64,000 nucleotides of DNA from Cornus controversa (taxonomy: Eukaryota; Streptophyta; Magnoliopsida; Cornales; Cornaceae), in the NCBI GenBank assembly GCA_026545225.1, contig CM048846.1:39629501-39693500 (forward strand), in the 5' to 3' direction. The notes under the pieces were generated by a model. That model saw only the letters and a program-made list of their open reading frames with translations, had not been told where the DNA came from and searched no databases. How positions within the stretch are numbered: the first letter of the stretch is position 1; every line of letters starts with the position of its first letter. A program made the position numbers and the translations under genes. Positions 23,036-34,915 of this stretch are shown here, in pieces.

Positions 23036-24300
23036 AAGTCCCCTATTTATATCATTAAAATAATCATACTAAAACAATTTATAAAAATTCAAAAAAAAAT
23101 AAAAAATGTATGTTCATTATGTAAGTAGGGACGCATCATAGTTATGCTTGCTGCTGGCCACAAGAACCTTGGGATTGAGCTAAATCCAAACCACACCATA
23201 GCAAATAAAGGTTTCAAATAGAAAAGCCCATGTTGACAGCCCCCCACCACCAACTCCCCACACGCCCCCAACCCCCCCGGGGGGGCTCATGGTCATCAAG
23301 CTCCCAAACTGGATCATAAGATTCATAACATCATACAATTATGAATACCTTCCACCTAAAACATCAAAATCCTTAGAATCCTAATTTGATCTACCTTGCA
23401 GCCCCAAGTACTGAGGAATTAAGGGACCATCACATCGTGGAATGATAAAAACTTGAGTTATCAAGCATGAGAATACAAATTCCTTCAAGTTTGAGAGTTG
23501 TCAGAACCCAGATAATATTTAAGGTCAGGTTTGTATCAAATGTAAATGGGGGATTCAAACATATTTGATGAAATAAACCAGATAGCTATGTGAGTGAGAG
23601 AAAACATCTTATAAATTCTTTGTAAAAAAAAAAAATAAAATAAAATAAAATGAATCTCATTTCCTATGTAAATGAAAGCAAACATAAGCAGTTGAGGCCG
23701 TTTACCCCAAGATTAGTTGATTGGGCATCATGTCTTGAAGTGGGTTCAAAAGATCAACTGTATGGGGATTTTTACTATTTATTACCATGGGTGTATGTAT
23801 TATTATAATGGCTAATTCAGCAAACATGAGGGGATGGTTAGGAACACCAAGGTAAATGATTAGTAATAGAGATTATGTAAGTTATCCAAGGGGACTCTAC
23901 ATGAAAGGAATTTTAATACCTTCATATTGTGGCTAGCAATCAAACATAAACTTACAACTCAGGACATACTTCTAAATTTAGCTCCATTGATGTAACCTGT
24001 TTTATACACTATGCCTATTGAAGATCATAATATTTATTCTTTCAATGTCCTATCCCAGCCAGAGTTTGGTCATATTTCAAGTAAATGCAACATCCTCAGA
24101 CCTAAGCCCCTATTCAAATCTTGGGATGGCTGTAATTCATAGGTTACTTCATCTCTCTCAAACAATTCTTCCCACAATTTAACGTTCAAATTAGCTCTGT
24201 CCTCTACTATCCATCACCTATGGAGAGTAAGAAGCAATAAACTACTAAAAAATTACTACAAGACTTACATAGGTCATATCAAATGCAGACTTGCCTACCT
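23036..24300. other. unassigned intergenic DNA
   Basis: About 1.3 kb without a recognisable gene. It holds a C-run and G-run near 23240-23285 (CCCCCAACCCCCCCGGGGGGGC, a short GC palindrome), an A-rich AAAATAAAATAAAATAAAAT stretch near 23625-23652, and otherwise anonymous AT-rich sequence on both strands. Confidence 0.5.
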
Positions 24301-24534
24301 CAAAAAGCTGCCACGGAATGACCTCTCCAATAAAATTTTTTTTATAAGTATTATAATTAGCCCTCAAGAGGGGAGCGCATTCCAAAAGAAACACAAAGGC
24401 CAAATAGGGCCCCTAGACACTCAAAGTATCTAAAAAATCCACTATCTCCCCTATAGATTTACAATTTCTCTCCCGAAGCCAAAAAATAAAGTGTGAAGAA
24501 TAGAGAACTTAAGCACACTAATAGGAGCTTCCTC
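24300..24534 (-). pseudogene. L1 LINE, 3' end (continues at 34718)
   Basis: On the minus strand this follows on from 34718 once LARD-2 is set aside: EEAPISVLKFSILHTLFFGF is the usual C-terminal end of plant L1 ORF2 after the RT zinc-binding region (compare the -S-V-x-x-L-K- ... -R-T-L- end). A decayed 3' UTR follows with GGAGAGGTCATTCC. The exact 3' end was not located. This fragment and 34718-35690 are a single LINE split by the LARD-2 insertion. Confidence 0.7.
24530..24534. repeat. LARD-2 target site duplication TCCTC, left
   Basis: TCCTC directly precedes the TGTCACGCCCC end of LARD-2 and directly follows its other end at 34718-34722. The uninterrupted site GAGCTTCCTCTCCCTC is still visible at 34812-34827 in the tandemly duplicated neighbour, which confirms the insertion point. 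Confidence 0.95.
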
Positions 24535-24781
24535 TGTCACGCCCCGGTTTCCGACACCCGGTTAGGAGCGAGGGAAACGGGGGTGAATCTGTAATTTCAC
24601 CTCAAGTTCCCACACCTTAATCTCATTTTAATCTATTCTATTGCGGAAGCATTCTGTATGTACACCCTTCAGGTGACATAAGATCATCAATGGCCCTTGC
24701 AAATGATTTTCACGAAAATTGGGCATGACCCATTCTAAATAATCAGCTCCTGGCATATTACACCTGCTTTACAATTCATAT

Positions 24782-24854
24782 GGACACTTCTGGGCACGTG
24801 TCCCCCTAGCATTTATATCTAACAATCAAAATGGACACTTCTGGGCTCGTGTCC
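24782..24854. repeat. duplicated hairpin in LARD-2 LTR
   Basis: Two GGACAC...GTGTCC inverted repeats, 51 bases apart, the first with a CACGTG core and the second with CTCGTG. Order, spacing and place in the LTR are the same as in LARD-1. The right LTR has the same pair at about 31312-31384. Confidence 0.7.
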
Positions 24855-25754
24855 CCCCAGCATTTCTAATACATGCATAATATAATCAAAATAATACATG
24901 GCTCAGTCCTTGAATGTCCGTATTATATACATATACATCACATGAATGAAATACATCTGAAGGGATTGGCTCAACATAATCACTTCATACATTTTATCCA
25001 AATGTAACGCGTATATCTAAATCCTGAACATAAATTAGATTCTAAGGAATCTAACTACTACCTCTGCAACTGGTGCTATCAGTTTTCCCAACTGACTCCA
25101 AAACTAGCAACACCTGCAAAACCTGGGAGGGGGTGAGCTCAAAGGCCCAACAAGGTAAGAAGAACCATACTATCATCGCAGCAGCAGGTCGATCCTCACA
25201 TATTCTCAAAAATATACATGCACTTAAATATATCACAATATTTAAAGTCATGCACCTCCTAGCATACATGAACTAACAATGCACATGGCAGTTCTAGCAC
25301 TTATGAACATTTAAATCAACTATACATGACTTATGAAAATCATTTACAACATGTTCAAAAGCAATACCCATCCAACATTATTATGTGTAGAAAACATATA
25401 TGAACAAAAGCATTTACATGAACAATGTAAATCAAATACCACATCACCTACTCAACAATATCCATAGAGTCATGCATAAATGCACATTAAATCGCTACAT
25501 GTCTACATGATATGTATACATGCTTTTTACCCATAAACAATCACGTTTTTCAAATCATGCGTGATGCTTTCCACCTCAATGCATATACATAGATATATAT
25601 GTGTGTATATATATATATATATCAAATTGACAGTCACATTTCGTATATATAACACACGCCACAAATTTCCAGAAATCAATTCAATGGGGACTAAGCTTAT
25701 CACACCATCCATAGTAAGGGTCTCTTCGGCACCCAAACTCTGCTTGTGCTTTAT

Positions 25755-25769
25755 CGGGTTGCTAACCCG
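25755..25769. other. perfect hairpin in LARD-2 LTR
   Basis: CGGGTT, loop GCT, AACCCG. The homologous place in LARD-1 (5070) and in the LTR fragment at 12233 reads CGGGCTACTAACCC, a looser form within a ~40-base block that is nearly identical between those two. Its preservation between families suggests a role in the R or U5 region, such as RNA folding or 3' end formation, which is inference. Confidence 0.55.
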
Positions 25770-28700
25770 AAGGGAGCACCTCCTCTTGGCCAAGTTTTGG
25801 GTCTTTCACCCTAGGGACCATTCCCTCATCTTAATTCTCAATGTTGTCACGCCCCAAAAACTCGCTTTTCAAATAGTGCACATAATCACATCAATGCACT
25901 TATCCACACCATGAATGCATTTTCGTCAAATCAATGCATTTTCCTTTCACCTCAAGATTGTCACAATGTCATCACACTCATATCATGGAAATCGTCATGC
26001 TTATGCATTTTTCAAGAAAGTCATATCTTTCATGCATAAATCTATAAACACCACATTTTCACGTTTTTCACCAATGAACACACTTTTCACAGAAATCATT
26101 CATAATCACATTTGCACATACACAACATATATATAGATGTCACATCTTGCATATAATCACATATACATATATTAGCATAAATATAACCATGCTTTCATTC
26201 CAATCATGTATTCACTACGAGCAACCAACATGCATTCTTACAACCATATGCAATCATGCAATATATATGTCTGTATATATATATCATGTCACCCATATAG
26301 ATAGCAAAAACACACCTAATATTTCACATACTTCATGCTTTTCCAATGCCCTTCTATACTATAACCAATTTAGCATGCATTTACCACTGCACCAATATAT
26401 AAACACGTATATATTTATGTATACTCAACTCATGCATAGGAATCATATATACATGCAAGGCAACATCTAGCTAAATGTACATATGAAATTTAGCATACTT
26501 ACATGGCTCAATCCCTAAATATGCATATAACCATGCTCTTACCCTCTAAGCCCACACATATATATATATATATACCCACATATATAAGTATCCTCACATC
26601 CCACGTATATATATATAAACACCTTTATATATATATATGCACATACATACATGCAAACGCCACATATGACTAAATTAAGAACATATGTAAAATTAATCAG
26701 CATATTTAAAATATACATAGAGATAGAGGCAAGAATCAACTTGCCTTAGGTCCCGCTTTTTCTGTGTCCGCGCTTGCAAAGCGGCCCATCTCTAAGTCCC
26801 GGTCCAGTTCCGTGTCCAAGTCACATGTGAACCCGAACCATAACTGAATTCAGCCCAATTCCACAGTCTAAGCCCAACTCTATTTTAGCCCAAACAAGAA
26901 CTAAATCCCATGATAACTCAAATCATTTTCCATGAAGAGAAACCAAAAATCTAATATAACAGCTCACTGTCCAAACCAACCATACCCACCACCATGTGCT
27001 CCTCGCTGGAAAATACCATCCACACCACAATGCAACAACATGTGAAGCCCAACCAAAACCCAGCTACAACCGAAACCTAAACCAATTCGATTTCCACTAC
27101 TAAGCTGTCACCTTTCAAACTTTACAAACTATGGTTGCCACTATAGGCGGCTGAAACCGCCACGAACACCATAGCCAATCCGACCTTCATCTTCACATGT
27201 GAACTACCATACATAGCCCCACCTCACCTCGAAACTCAACCAAGAACTACAGCCATGGAAGCCCGACAAAAATATGACCAATGGTGAACCAAACAGCCCC
27301 TAATCGAGCTCCTTCCTGCTGCCAAACGGCCACCACAAAACCCAACCGACAGCCATCGTGAACCAAACCCAGCTGTATCATCACAACTACAGCCAAACCT
27401 AGCCCCACCATTCCGTGGAGTCCCAACCAATTCTCGCCGGCACCATCACTCCAACCGTCAGACTGTCACCTCCACGGACAGCCGCTAGCACCAACCAGCC
27501 CCATCATGCGAGCCCTCCCTGTTCCGTGACCATCATCACCCATGAACCAACCTCCAAAACCAATTAAAACTGTCGAAACCACTGTCAAAAACCAGCGCGC
27601 AATCGTCGGTCAAAACGGCGAACCAGAACAGCCGTCTTTTCTTCCGTCTTCCTCGACGATCAACCGTCGGAATAACCCCATAAACGACCACCAGCTGCTC
27701 CAACCGATCACCCACGCTGCCGCCGTAGCCTCTTCTTCCTCTCGGTTCTCTCTCTCCCGATCTCACTCTTCTCCCTCGGTTTCCCCTTCTCTTTTTCCTT
27801 TTCTTCTTTTCCTTTTCTTTTCTTTTCTTTCCTTTTTCTTTTCTTCTCTTTCAGCCGAGACCACTCATTCTCTTATCTTCCCTTCTTATCATTTGGTCCA
27901 CACATATTATATACATATATATATATATATAATATACTACACTATACACCCAATACATGTATTCCATGTATTTTATTCCACTTAAGTCCAATATACATGC
28001 ACAATACACACATGTATACCCATTTATATAAACATCCACTTCTACACACATATATATATATATATAGTTCCATTTATATATATATATATATCCACATATT
28101 TTTTTCAAAATTAATTTATTCAAAAAAAAATTAAATCCGGTCAAAATCCACCCGGAACCGGTCAACAAAATTCCGGTCCTTACAACCTCCCCTCCTTCAA
28201 GGAATTTCGTCGTCGAAATTAGCATAGTCATGGTTTCTCTAAAACCAATCCTCACCAGACGTCATTCTCGCCAATGATCGTCACTTTCCCTTTCCACATA
28301 CCCTAGGCGTTACACTTGCTACACCGAACTTATAACACTCAATTCTGGCACAATCTGTGCATCTCAACTGCCGTAAGGCAATATAACCACTTCCGTGACA
28401 TAGCTGAGTGACTCCTAAGCCCATGTACGGTTCACTCATGAAATCCTCCGAAGCACTTGCTTCGTAGAGTCCACAATCTCCATCTCGAGACCTCTCCAGT
28501 CCATCTCTATTTCTAGTCTAAGGCAACACCGTCGACTAATCATTCCAATCACTCACAATGATACTTCCCTATAATCCGGGATCATCAACACTCAAGTCAT
28601 TCTTTTCATTATCAAACATGACCTTTAATCTCTAGCATATCATTCCTGGGTTTAGTCCAATATCCTGGGCATCATCACAACACAATCCACGTCAGTCCAG

Positions 28701-30647
28701 TGCACATCACAAGCGCACTCACCAGCAAGGCACATGACAGTGCACTCGCCGATACAAACCACATAAGCGGTGTACTTGCCACAGCAAGTCACATAACTCT
28801 GCCCAGTCTCATAGACCACAACCCACTGGAATCCAATGCCAAGTCCAGGATCTTACATCCCACTGGTTTCACAATCTCCTTATTCAAGAGGAGAAACATC
28901 TACCCTTTTTCATCCTTCATACCAAGGAATTAGTTGACAATTAGAGAGAATTCCTTTCATATTAGCACTTCACTTTAGACAACCCTTACCAATGAAAGTT
29001 TGAGGTCGCCTACAGTAACCAATCAGCAATCATACAGTGGCCGCAGCCCACTGCATCTACATATCCACTGCGTCCACCTCTCCCCTTCATGGTAAGAAAC
29101 TATCCTCACTTCAGATACCATATGTCAGGATCCTTCCACTATCAACCCATCCTTCTTTTAACATCATATCCACGCTTTGATCCAACTGCATCAATCATGT
29201 GCATATCACAGTACACCACTAAGGTCGAGGCACATGAGGAGTGCACTTGTCAAAACATATCATTCGGTCCTGTCCATTTTTTTTTTTGTGGACTACCTTC
29301 CATTGGCCTTTAGCGCCAAGATTAGGGTTTTACATACCCTTAACTTCACAATCTCATTTTCTAAGGAATGAATCTGACTTACTCGTCCATTAATCCTAAC
29401 GGACGTTTTCGACTGCTCGGGTATTTATCCATTCCTTTCCAGCATCTCACTTGACACCCCAAGATCCTGACTGCTTCGTCTAGGACCCCACAAATCTTTC
29501 CATGCATCACTATTGTATTAATCAGCACCTAGGCATTACAATGCATCGCCAATGCATCGTCAACATGTCCGCTGACTCCAAGAATTAGGTCAATTCTAAG
29601 TCCTCAATAATCATGCAAGAGTGCAACGCAAATCTGGACTATCAAACTCTCAGTTTGGGAAAGTCCCAAGGCAATTCATGCCCTTCTTCACCCACACTAG
29701 ACTCTTACTCCAAGGTCTATCACAACATGTCTATTTCAACGTCACAGTTTGTTCAACTCCAAACCTCTACCTAGGTTTGCCAATTCTCAAGACTAAAATT
29801 TCTAGGTGACTACATGTCACTACTAGGCATGTGACGCCAAATGTAACACAAAAGGGTAATGCACAGTCACATGAATCACGTATAGCACATAGCATATAAC
29901 ATACAACATGTTAATCAAATAAACACATACCATACATGATATGAAATATGATGCATCAAATCAAATCAAAACCCTAGCCCTCAGGCTAACACTAAGAAAA
30001 TACCCCTGACCATACACGGTCTCGGTACTTCCTCTGCCTGAGCAAGTGTGAAACACGGCCCAGTCCCCCTACTACACACATACTAGAACACAAAATCTAG
30101 AGCGGTTCAAACCAACCTACTCTCATCCTCTGTGCTCATTGGTAAACACCTACCAATCTATCCACATCTGTAGTCTCAGGTAGCAACCTTGACTATCAGT
30201 ATCAATCACTTTCAGTGACGTATCCCTACTATTGGGAATTCTTTATCTGTCGTTATCCAGGCGAAACAACTCAACGCCTACAAGAGCCAACGTATCGTAA
30301 GAGAAGCGCTAATCAAAGAAAAATGTTCGATCAGGCCATTTTTCCCAGTTAGCCCAACTCCGGCAATATGCCTTCCTTGTATCCCATCTCAATCCCAATT
30401 GCCAACCTCAGCACTACACTTATTAACAACACATCATAGCCCCTAAGTGTCTGTAAGGACTTAAACCCTCGCAATTTTCTTTGCAGTATCTCTTCATTGC
30501 TCACTAATGAGACTTAAACACCAAATCAAAGGCCTAAACTCAACCAACTCTGGGAGTCTTACCAACCGAAACTAGTTTCACACACCAACACTTTGATCTT
30601 TCATTTGGATTGCTCTAATCGAGCAAATCATTCCACTACCGTCCATA

Positions 30648-31060
30648 GGTATTCAAACCTACTGTCTAGACAACGATCCACCATTGTCTATCTCCAAACT
30701 ACGCGATGGTTTGGCCATCCGTCCTTAGGTATTCGAACCTAAGACTTTGATACCCTAGGTTTTCAAACCTAATGCTTTAGCAGCAATCCAGAGTTCCTCA
30801 AATCCTCAACCCTTACCCGTCGCCCCTAGGTATTCCAACCTAGTGCTCTGACAGACACCATTCTGGCATCAGGTACATAATCCAATATTCTCAAACCATA
30901 CACGTGATATGTCCATCACCCGTCGTCCCTGGGTATTCCAACCTAGAGCTCTGATACCAAGTTGTTGGTATCAGAGACTTGATCTAACCCCCATAATTCC
31001 AAATGTTATCTAAACACCACCCGTCGTCCCTAGGTATTCTGACCTAGAGCTCTGATACCA
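30648..31060 (-). repeat. tandem primer-site-like modules in LARD-2 leader
   Basis: Five copies of a GGTATTC(C/G/A)AACCTA-(A/G)-x-CTCTGATACC-type word start at about 30648, 30728, 30829, 30932 and 31033, so the period is 80, 101, 103 and 101 bases. On the minus strand each resembles TGGTATCAGAGC followed by TAGGTTGGAATACC, which extends complementarity from the tRNA-iMet acceptor end toward its T arm. Copies 4 and 5 keep the full TGGTATCAGAGC. After copy 4 the same word returns inverted, making a perfect 12-bp stem with a GTTG loop (30949-30976). Confidence 0.75.
31048..31060 (-). other. LARD-2 primer-binding site (tRNA-iMet)
   Basis: TGGTATCAGAGC on the minus strand, three bases from the GTGACA end of the 5' LTR. 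The closest copy to the LTR in a small array of such sites, so it is the one expected to prime minus-strand DNA synthesis. Confidence 0.85.
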
Positions 31061-31063
31061 TGT

Positions 31064-34000
31064 TGTCACGCCCCGGTTTCCGACACCCGGTTAAGAGCGA
31101 GGGAAACGGGGGTGAATCTGTAATTTCACCTCAAGTTCCCACACCTTAATCTCATTTTAATCTATTCTATTGCGGAAGCATTCTGTATGTACACCCTTCA
31201 GGTGACATAAGATCATCAATGGCCCTTGCAAATGATTTTCACGAAAATTGGGCATGACCCATTCTAAATAATCAGCTCCTGGCATATTACACCTGCTTTA
31301 CAATTCATATGGACACTTCTGGGCACGTGTCCCCCTAGCATTTATATCTAACAATCAAAATGGACACTTCTGGGCTCGTGTCCCCCCAGCATTTCTAATA
31401 CATGCATAATATAATCAAAATAATACATGTCTCAGTCCTTGAATGTCCGTATTATATACATATACATCACATGAATGAAATACATCTGAAGGGATTGGCT
31501 CAACATAATCACTTCATACATTTTATCCAAATGTAACGCGTATATCTAAATCCTGAACATAAATTAGATTCTAAGGAATCTAACTACTACCTCTGCAACT
31601 GGTGCTATCAGTTTTCCCAACTGACTCCAAAACTAGCAACACCTGCAAAACCTGGGAGGGGGTGAGCTCAAAGGCCCAACAAGGTAAGAAGAACCATACT
31701 ATCATCGCAGCAGCAGGTCGATCCTCACATATTCTCAAAAATATACATGCACTTAAATATATCACAATATTTAAAGTCATGCACCTCCTAGCATACATGA
31801 ACTAACAATGCACATGGCAGTTCTAGCACTTATGAACATTTAAATCAACTATACATGACTTATGAAAATCATTTACAACATGTTCAAAAGCAATACCCAT
31901 CCAACATTATTATGTGTAGAAAACATATATGAACAAAAGCATTTACATGAACAATGTAAATCAAATACCACATCACCTACTCAACAATATCCATAGAGTC
32001 ATGCATAAATGCACATTAAATCGCTACATGTCTACATGATATGTATACATGCTTTTTACCCATAAACAATCACGTTTTTCAAATCATGCGTGATGCTTTC
32101 CACCTCAATGCATATACATAGATATATATGTGTGTATATATATATATATATCAAATTGACAGTCACATTTCGTATATATAACACACGCCACAAATTTCCA
32201 GAAATCAATTCAATGGGGACTAAGCTTATCACACCATCCATAGTAAGGGTCTCTTCGGCACCCAAACTCTGCTTGTGCTTTATCGGGTTGCTAACCCGAA
32301 GGGAGCACCTCCTCTTGGCCAAGTTTTGGGTCTTTCACCCTAGGGACCATTCCCTCATCTTAATTCTCAATGTTGTCACGCCCCAAAAACTCGCTTTTCA
32401 AATAGTGCACATAATCACATCAATGCACTTATCCACACCATGAATGCATTTTCGTCAAATCAATGCATTTTCCTTTCACCTCAAGATTGTCACAATGTCA
32501 TCACACTCATATCATGGAAATCGTCATGCTTATGCATTTTTCAAGAAAGTCATATCTTTCATGCATAAATCTATAAACACCACATTTTCACGTTTTTCAC
32601 CAATGAACACACTTTTCACAGAAATCATTCATAATCACATTTGCACATACACAACATATATATAGATGTCACATCTTGCATATAATCACATATACATATA
32701 TTAGCATAAATATAACCATGCTTTCATTCCAATCATGTATTCACTACGAGCAACCAACATGCATTCTTACAACCATATGCAATCATGCAATATATATGTC
32801 TGTATATATATATCATGTCACCCATATAGATAGCAAAAACACACCTAATATTTCACATACTTCATGCTTTTCCAATGCCCTTCTATACTATAACCAATTT
32901 AGCATGCATTTACCACTGCACCAATATATAAACACGTATATATTTATGTATACTCAACTCATGCATAGGAATCATATATACATGCAAGGCAACATCTAGC
33001 TAAATGTACATATGAAATTTAGCATACTTACATGGCTCAATCCCTAAATATGCATATAACCATGCTCTTACCCTCTAAGCCCACACATATATATATATAT
33101 ATACCCACATATATAAGTATCCTCACATCCCACGTATATATATATAAACACCTTTATATATATATATGCACATACATACATGCAAACGCCACATATGACT
33201 AAATTAAGAACATATGTAAAATTAATCAGCATATTTAAAATATACATAGAGATAGAGGCAAGAATCAACTTGCCTTAGGTCCCGCTTTTTCTGTGTCCGC
33301 GCTTGCAAAGCGGCCCATCTCTAAGTCCCGGTCCAGTTCCGTGTCCAAGTCACATGTGAACCCGAACCATAACTGAATTCAGCCCAATTCCACAGTCTAA
33401 GCCCAACTCTATTTTAGCCCAAACAAGAACTAAATCCCATGATAACTCAAATCATTTTCCATGAAGAGAAACCAAAAATCTAATATAACAGCTCACTGTC
33501 CAAACCAACCATACCCACCACCATGTGCTCCTCGCTGGAAAATACCATCCACACCACAATGCAACAACATGTGAAGCCCAACCAAAACCCAGCTACAACC
33601 GAAACCTAAACCAATTCGATTTCCACTACTAAGCTGTCACCTTTCAAACTTTACAAACTATGGTTGCCACTATAGGCGGCTGAAACCGCCACGAACACCA
33701 TAGCCAATCCGACCTTCATCTTCACATGTGAACTACCATACATAGCCCCACCTCACCTCGAAACTCAACCAAGAACTACAGCCATGGAAGCCCGACAAAA
33801 ATATGACCAATGGTGAACCAAACAGCCCCTAATCGAGCTCCTTCCTGCTGCCAAACGGCCACCACAAAACCCAACCGACAGCCATCGTGAACCAAACCCA
33901 GCTGTATCATCACAACTACAGCCAAACCTAGCCCCACCATTCCGTGGAGTCCCAACCAATTCTCGCCGGCACCATCACTCCAACCGTCAGACTGTCACCT

Positions 34001-34717
34001 CCACGGACAGCCGCTAGCACCAACCAGCCCCATCATGCGAGCCCTCCCTGTTCCGTGACCATCATCACCCATGAACCAACCTCCAAAACCAATTAAAACT
34101 GTCGAAACCACTGTCAAAAACCAGCGCGCAATCGTCGGTCAAAACGGCGAACCAGAACAGCCGTCTTTTCTTCCGTCTTCCTCGACGATCCACCGTCGGA
34201 ATAACCCCATAAACGACCACCAGCTGCTCCAACCGATCACCCACGCTGCCGCCGTAGCCTCTTCTTCCTCTCGGTTCTCTCTCTCCCGATCTCACTCTTC
34301 TCCCTCGGTTTCCCCTTCTCTTTTTCCTTTTCTTCTTTTCCTTTTCTTTTCTTTTCTTTTCTTTTTCTTTTCTTCTCTTTCAGCCGAGACCACTCATTCT
34401 CTTATCTTCCCTTCTTATCATTTGGTCCACACATATTATATACATATATATATATATATATAATATACTACACTATACACCCAATACATGTATTCCATGT
34501 ATTTTATTCCACTTAAGTCCAATATACATGCACAATACACACATGTATACCCATTTATATAAACATCCACTTCTACACACACACATATATATATATATAG
34601 TTCCATTTATATATATATATATATCCACATATTTTTTTCAAAATTAATTTATTCAAAAAAAAATTAAATCCGGTCAAAATCCACCCGGAACCGGTCAACA
34701 AAATTCCGGTCCTTACA
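31064..34717 (-). repeat. LARD-2 5' LTR (right)
   Basis: 3654 bases, near-identical to 24535-28184. The same inner TGTCACGCCCC motif lies at 32374. Its right end CCGGTCCTTACA is followed by the TCCTC target duplication. Confidence 0.93.
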
Positions 34718-34915
34718 TCCTCTCCCTCAAAGGATCTCCTATTCATTTCTTTCCACAAAGACCTCCATAAACAAAGGGGCACAGCTCTCCAAGCATCCCG
34801 AGCCTGAATAGGAGCTTCCTCTCCCTCAAAGGATCTCCTATTCCTTTTCTTCCACAAAGAACACCATAAACAAAGGGGCACAGCTCTCCAAGCATCCCGA
34901 GCCTGAGAATCCACT
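34718..34915. repeat. 99-bp tandem duplication within the L1
   Basis: The unit TCCTCTCCCTCAAAGG... starts at 34718 and again at 34817. In the minus-strand frame it gives AWRAVPLCLWCSLWKKRNRR and AWRAVPLCLWRSLWKEMNRR, each followed by SFEGE, so exactly 33 codons are repeated in frame. LARD-2 inserted at the start of the first copy. Confidence 0.85.

Larger units (their letters stand above)
24535..28184 (-). repeat. LARD-2 3' LTR (left)
   Basis: 3650 bases, from TGTCACGCCCC to GGTCCTTACA. It contains the duplicated G-box hairpin (24782-24854), a perfect CGGGTT-GCT-AACCCG hairpin (25755-25769), a second TGTCACGCCCC motif at 25845, many TA microsatellites (25600-26640, 27910-28090) and a CT-rich tract (27725-27855). 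Short frames seen here recur identically in the right LTR at +6529 and have no domain; they are composition artefacts. Confidence 0.93.
28185..31063 (-). other. LARD-2 interior, no coding capacity
   Basis: 2.88 kb with no frame longer than about 75 codons showing any domain. It aligns by eye with the LARD-1 interior along most of its length. The end next to the 5' LTR holds a five-copy array of primer-site-like modules (30648-31060). The minus strand begins next to the purine tract CTTGAAGGAGGGGAGGT at 28185-28201, the polypurine tract. Confidence 0.85.
24535..34717 (-). mobile_element. LARD-2: complete non-coding LTR retrotransposon
   Basis: A whole 10.2-kb element: two LTRs of ~3650 bases, a 2.88-kb interior, a tRNA-iMet primer site, a polypurine tract and a 5-bp target duplication. 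The LTRs differ by only about three substitutions (near 24900, 27660 and 27828) plus TA and CA repeat length, so it inserted very recently (tens of thousands of years at an assumed 1.3e-8 per site per year). There is no gag, protease, RT or integrase, so the enzymes must come from a partner, most likely a chromovirus-type gypsy element to judge by the primer site and PPT context. It is related to LARD-1 throughout but clearly a separate family. It looks structurally whole. Confidence 0.93.

Noticed and set aside
24782-24854. Regularly spaced short repeats that could suggest a CRISPR-like array
   Set aside because: Only two units, plant context, and a place within an LTR; explained as duplicated hairpins.
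27542-27985. 147-codon plus frame in LARD-2, repeated at 34071
   Set aside because: It lies within an LTR, is low complexity at its C-terminus, and is present in both LTRs only because they are copies.
30728-30960. Possible tRNA gene (GGTATTCGAACC plus GATACCA-like 3' end)
   Set aside because: Only the 3' half resembles tRNA-iMet and no acceptor or D-arm partner is present; it is better explained by primer-site copies.
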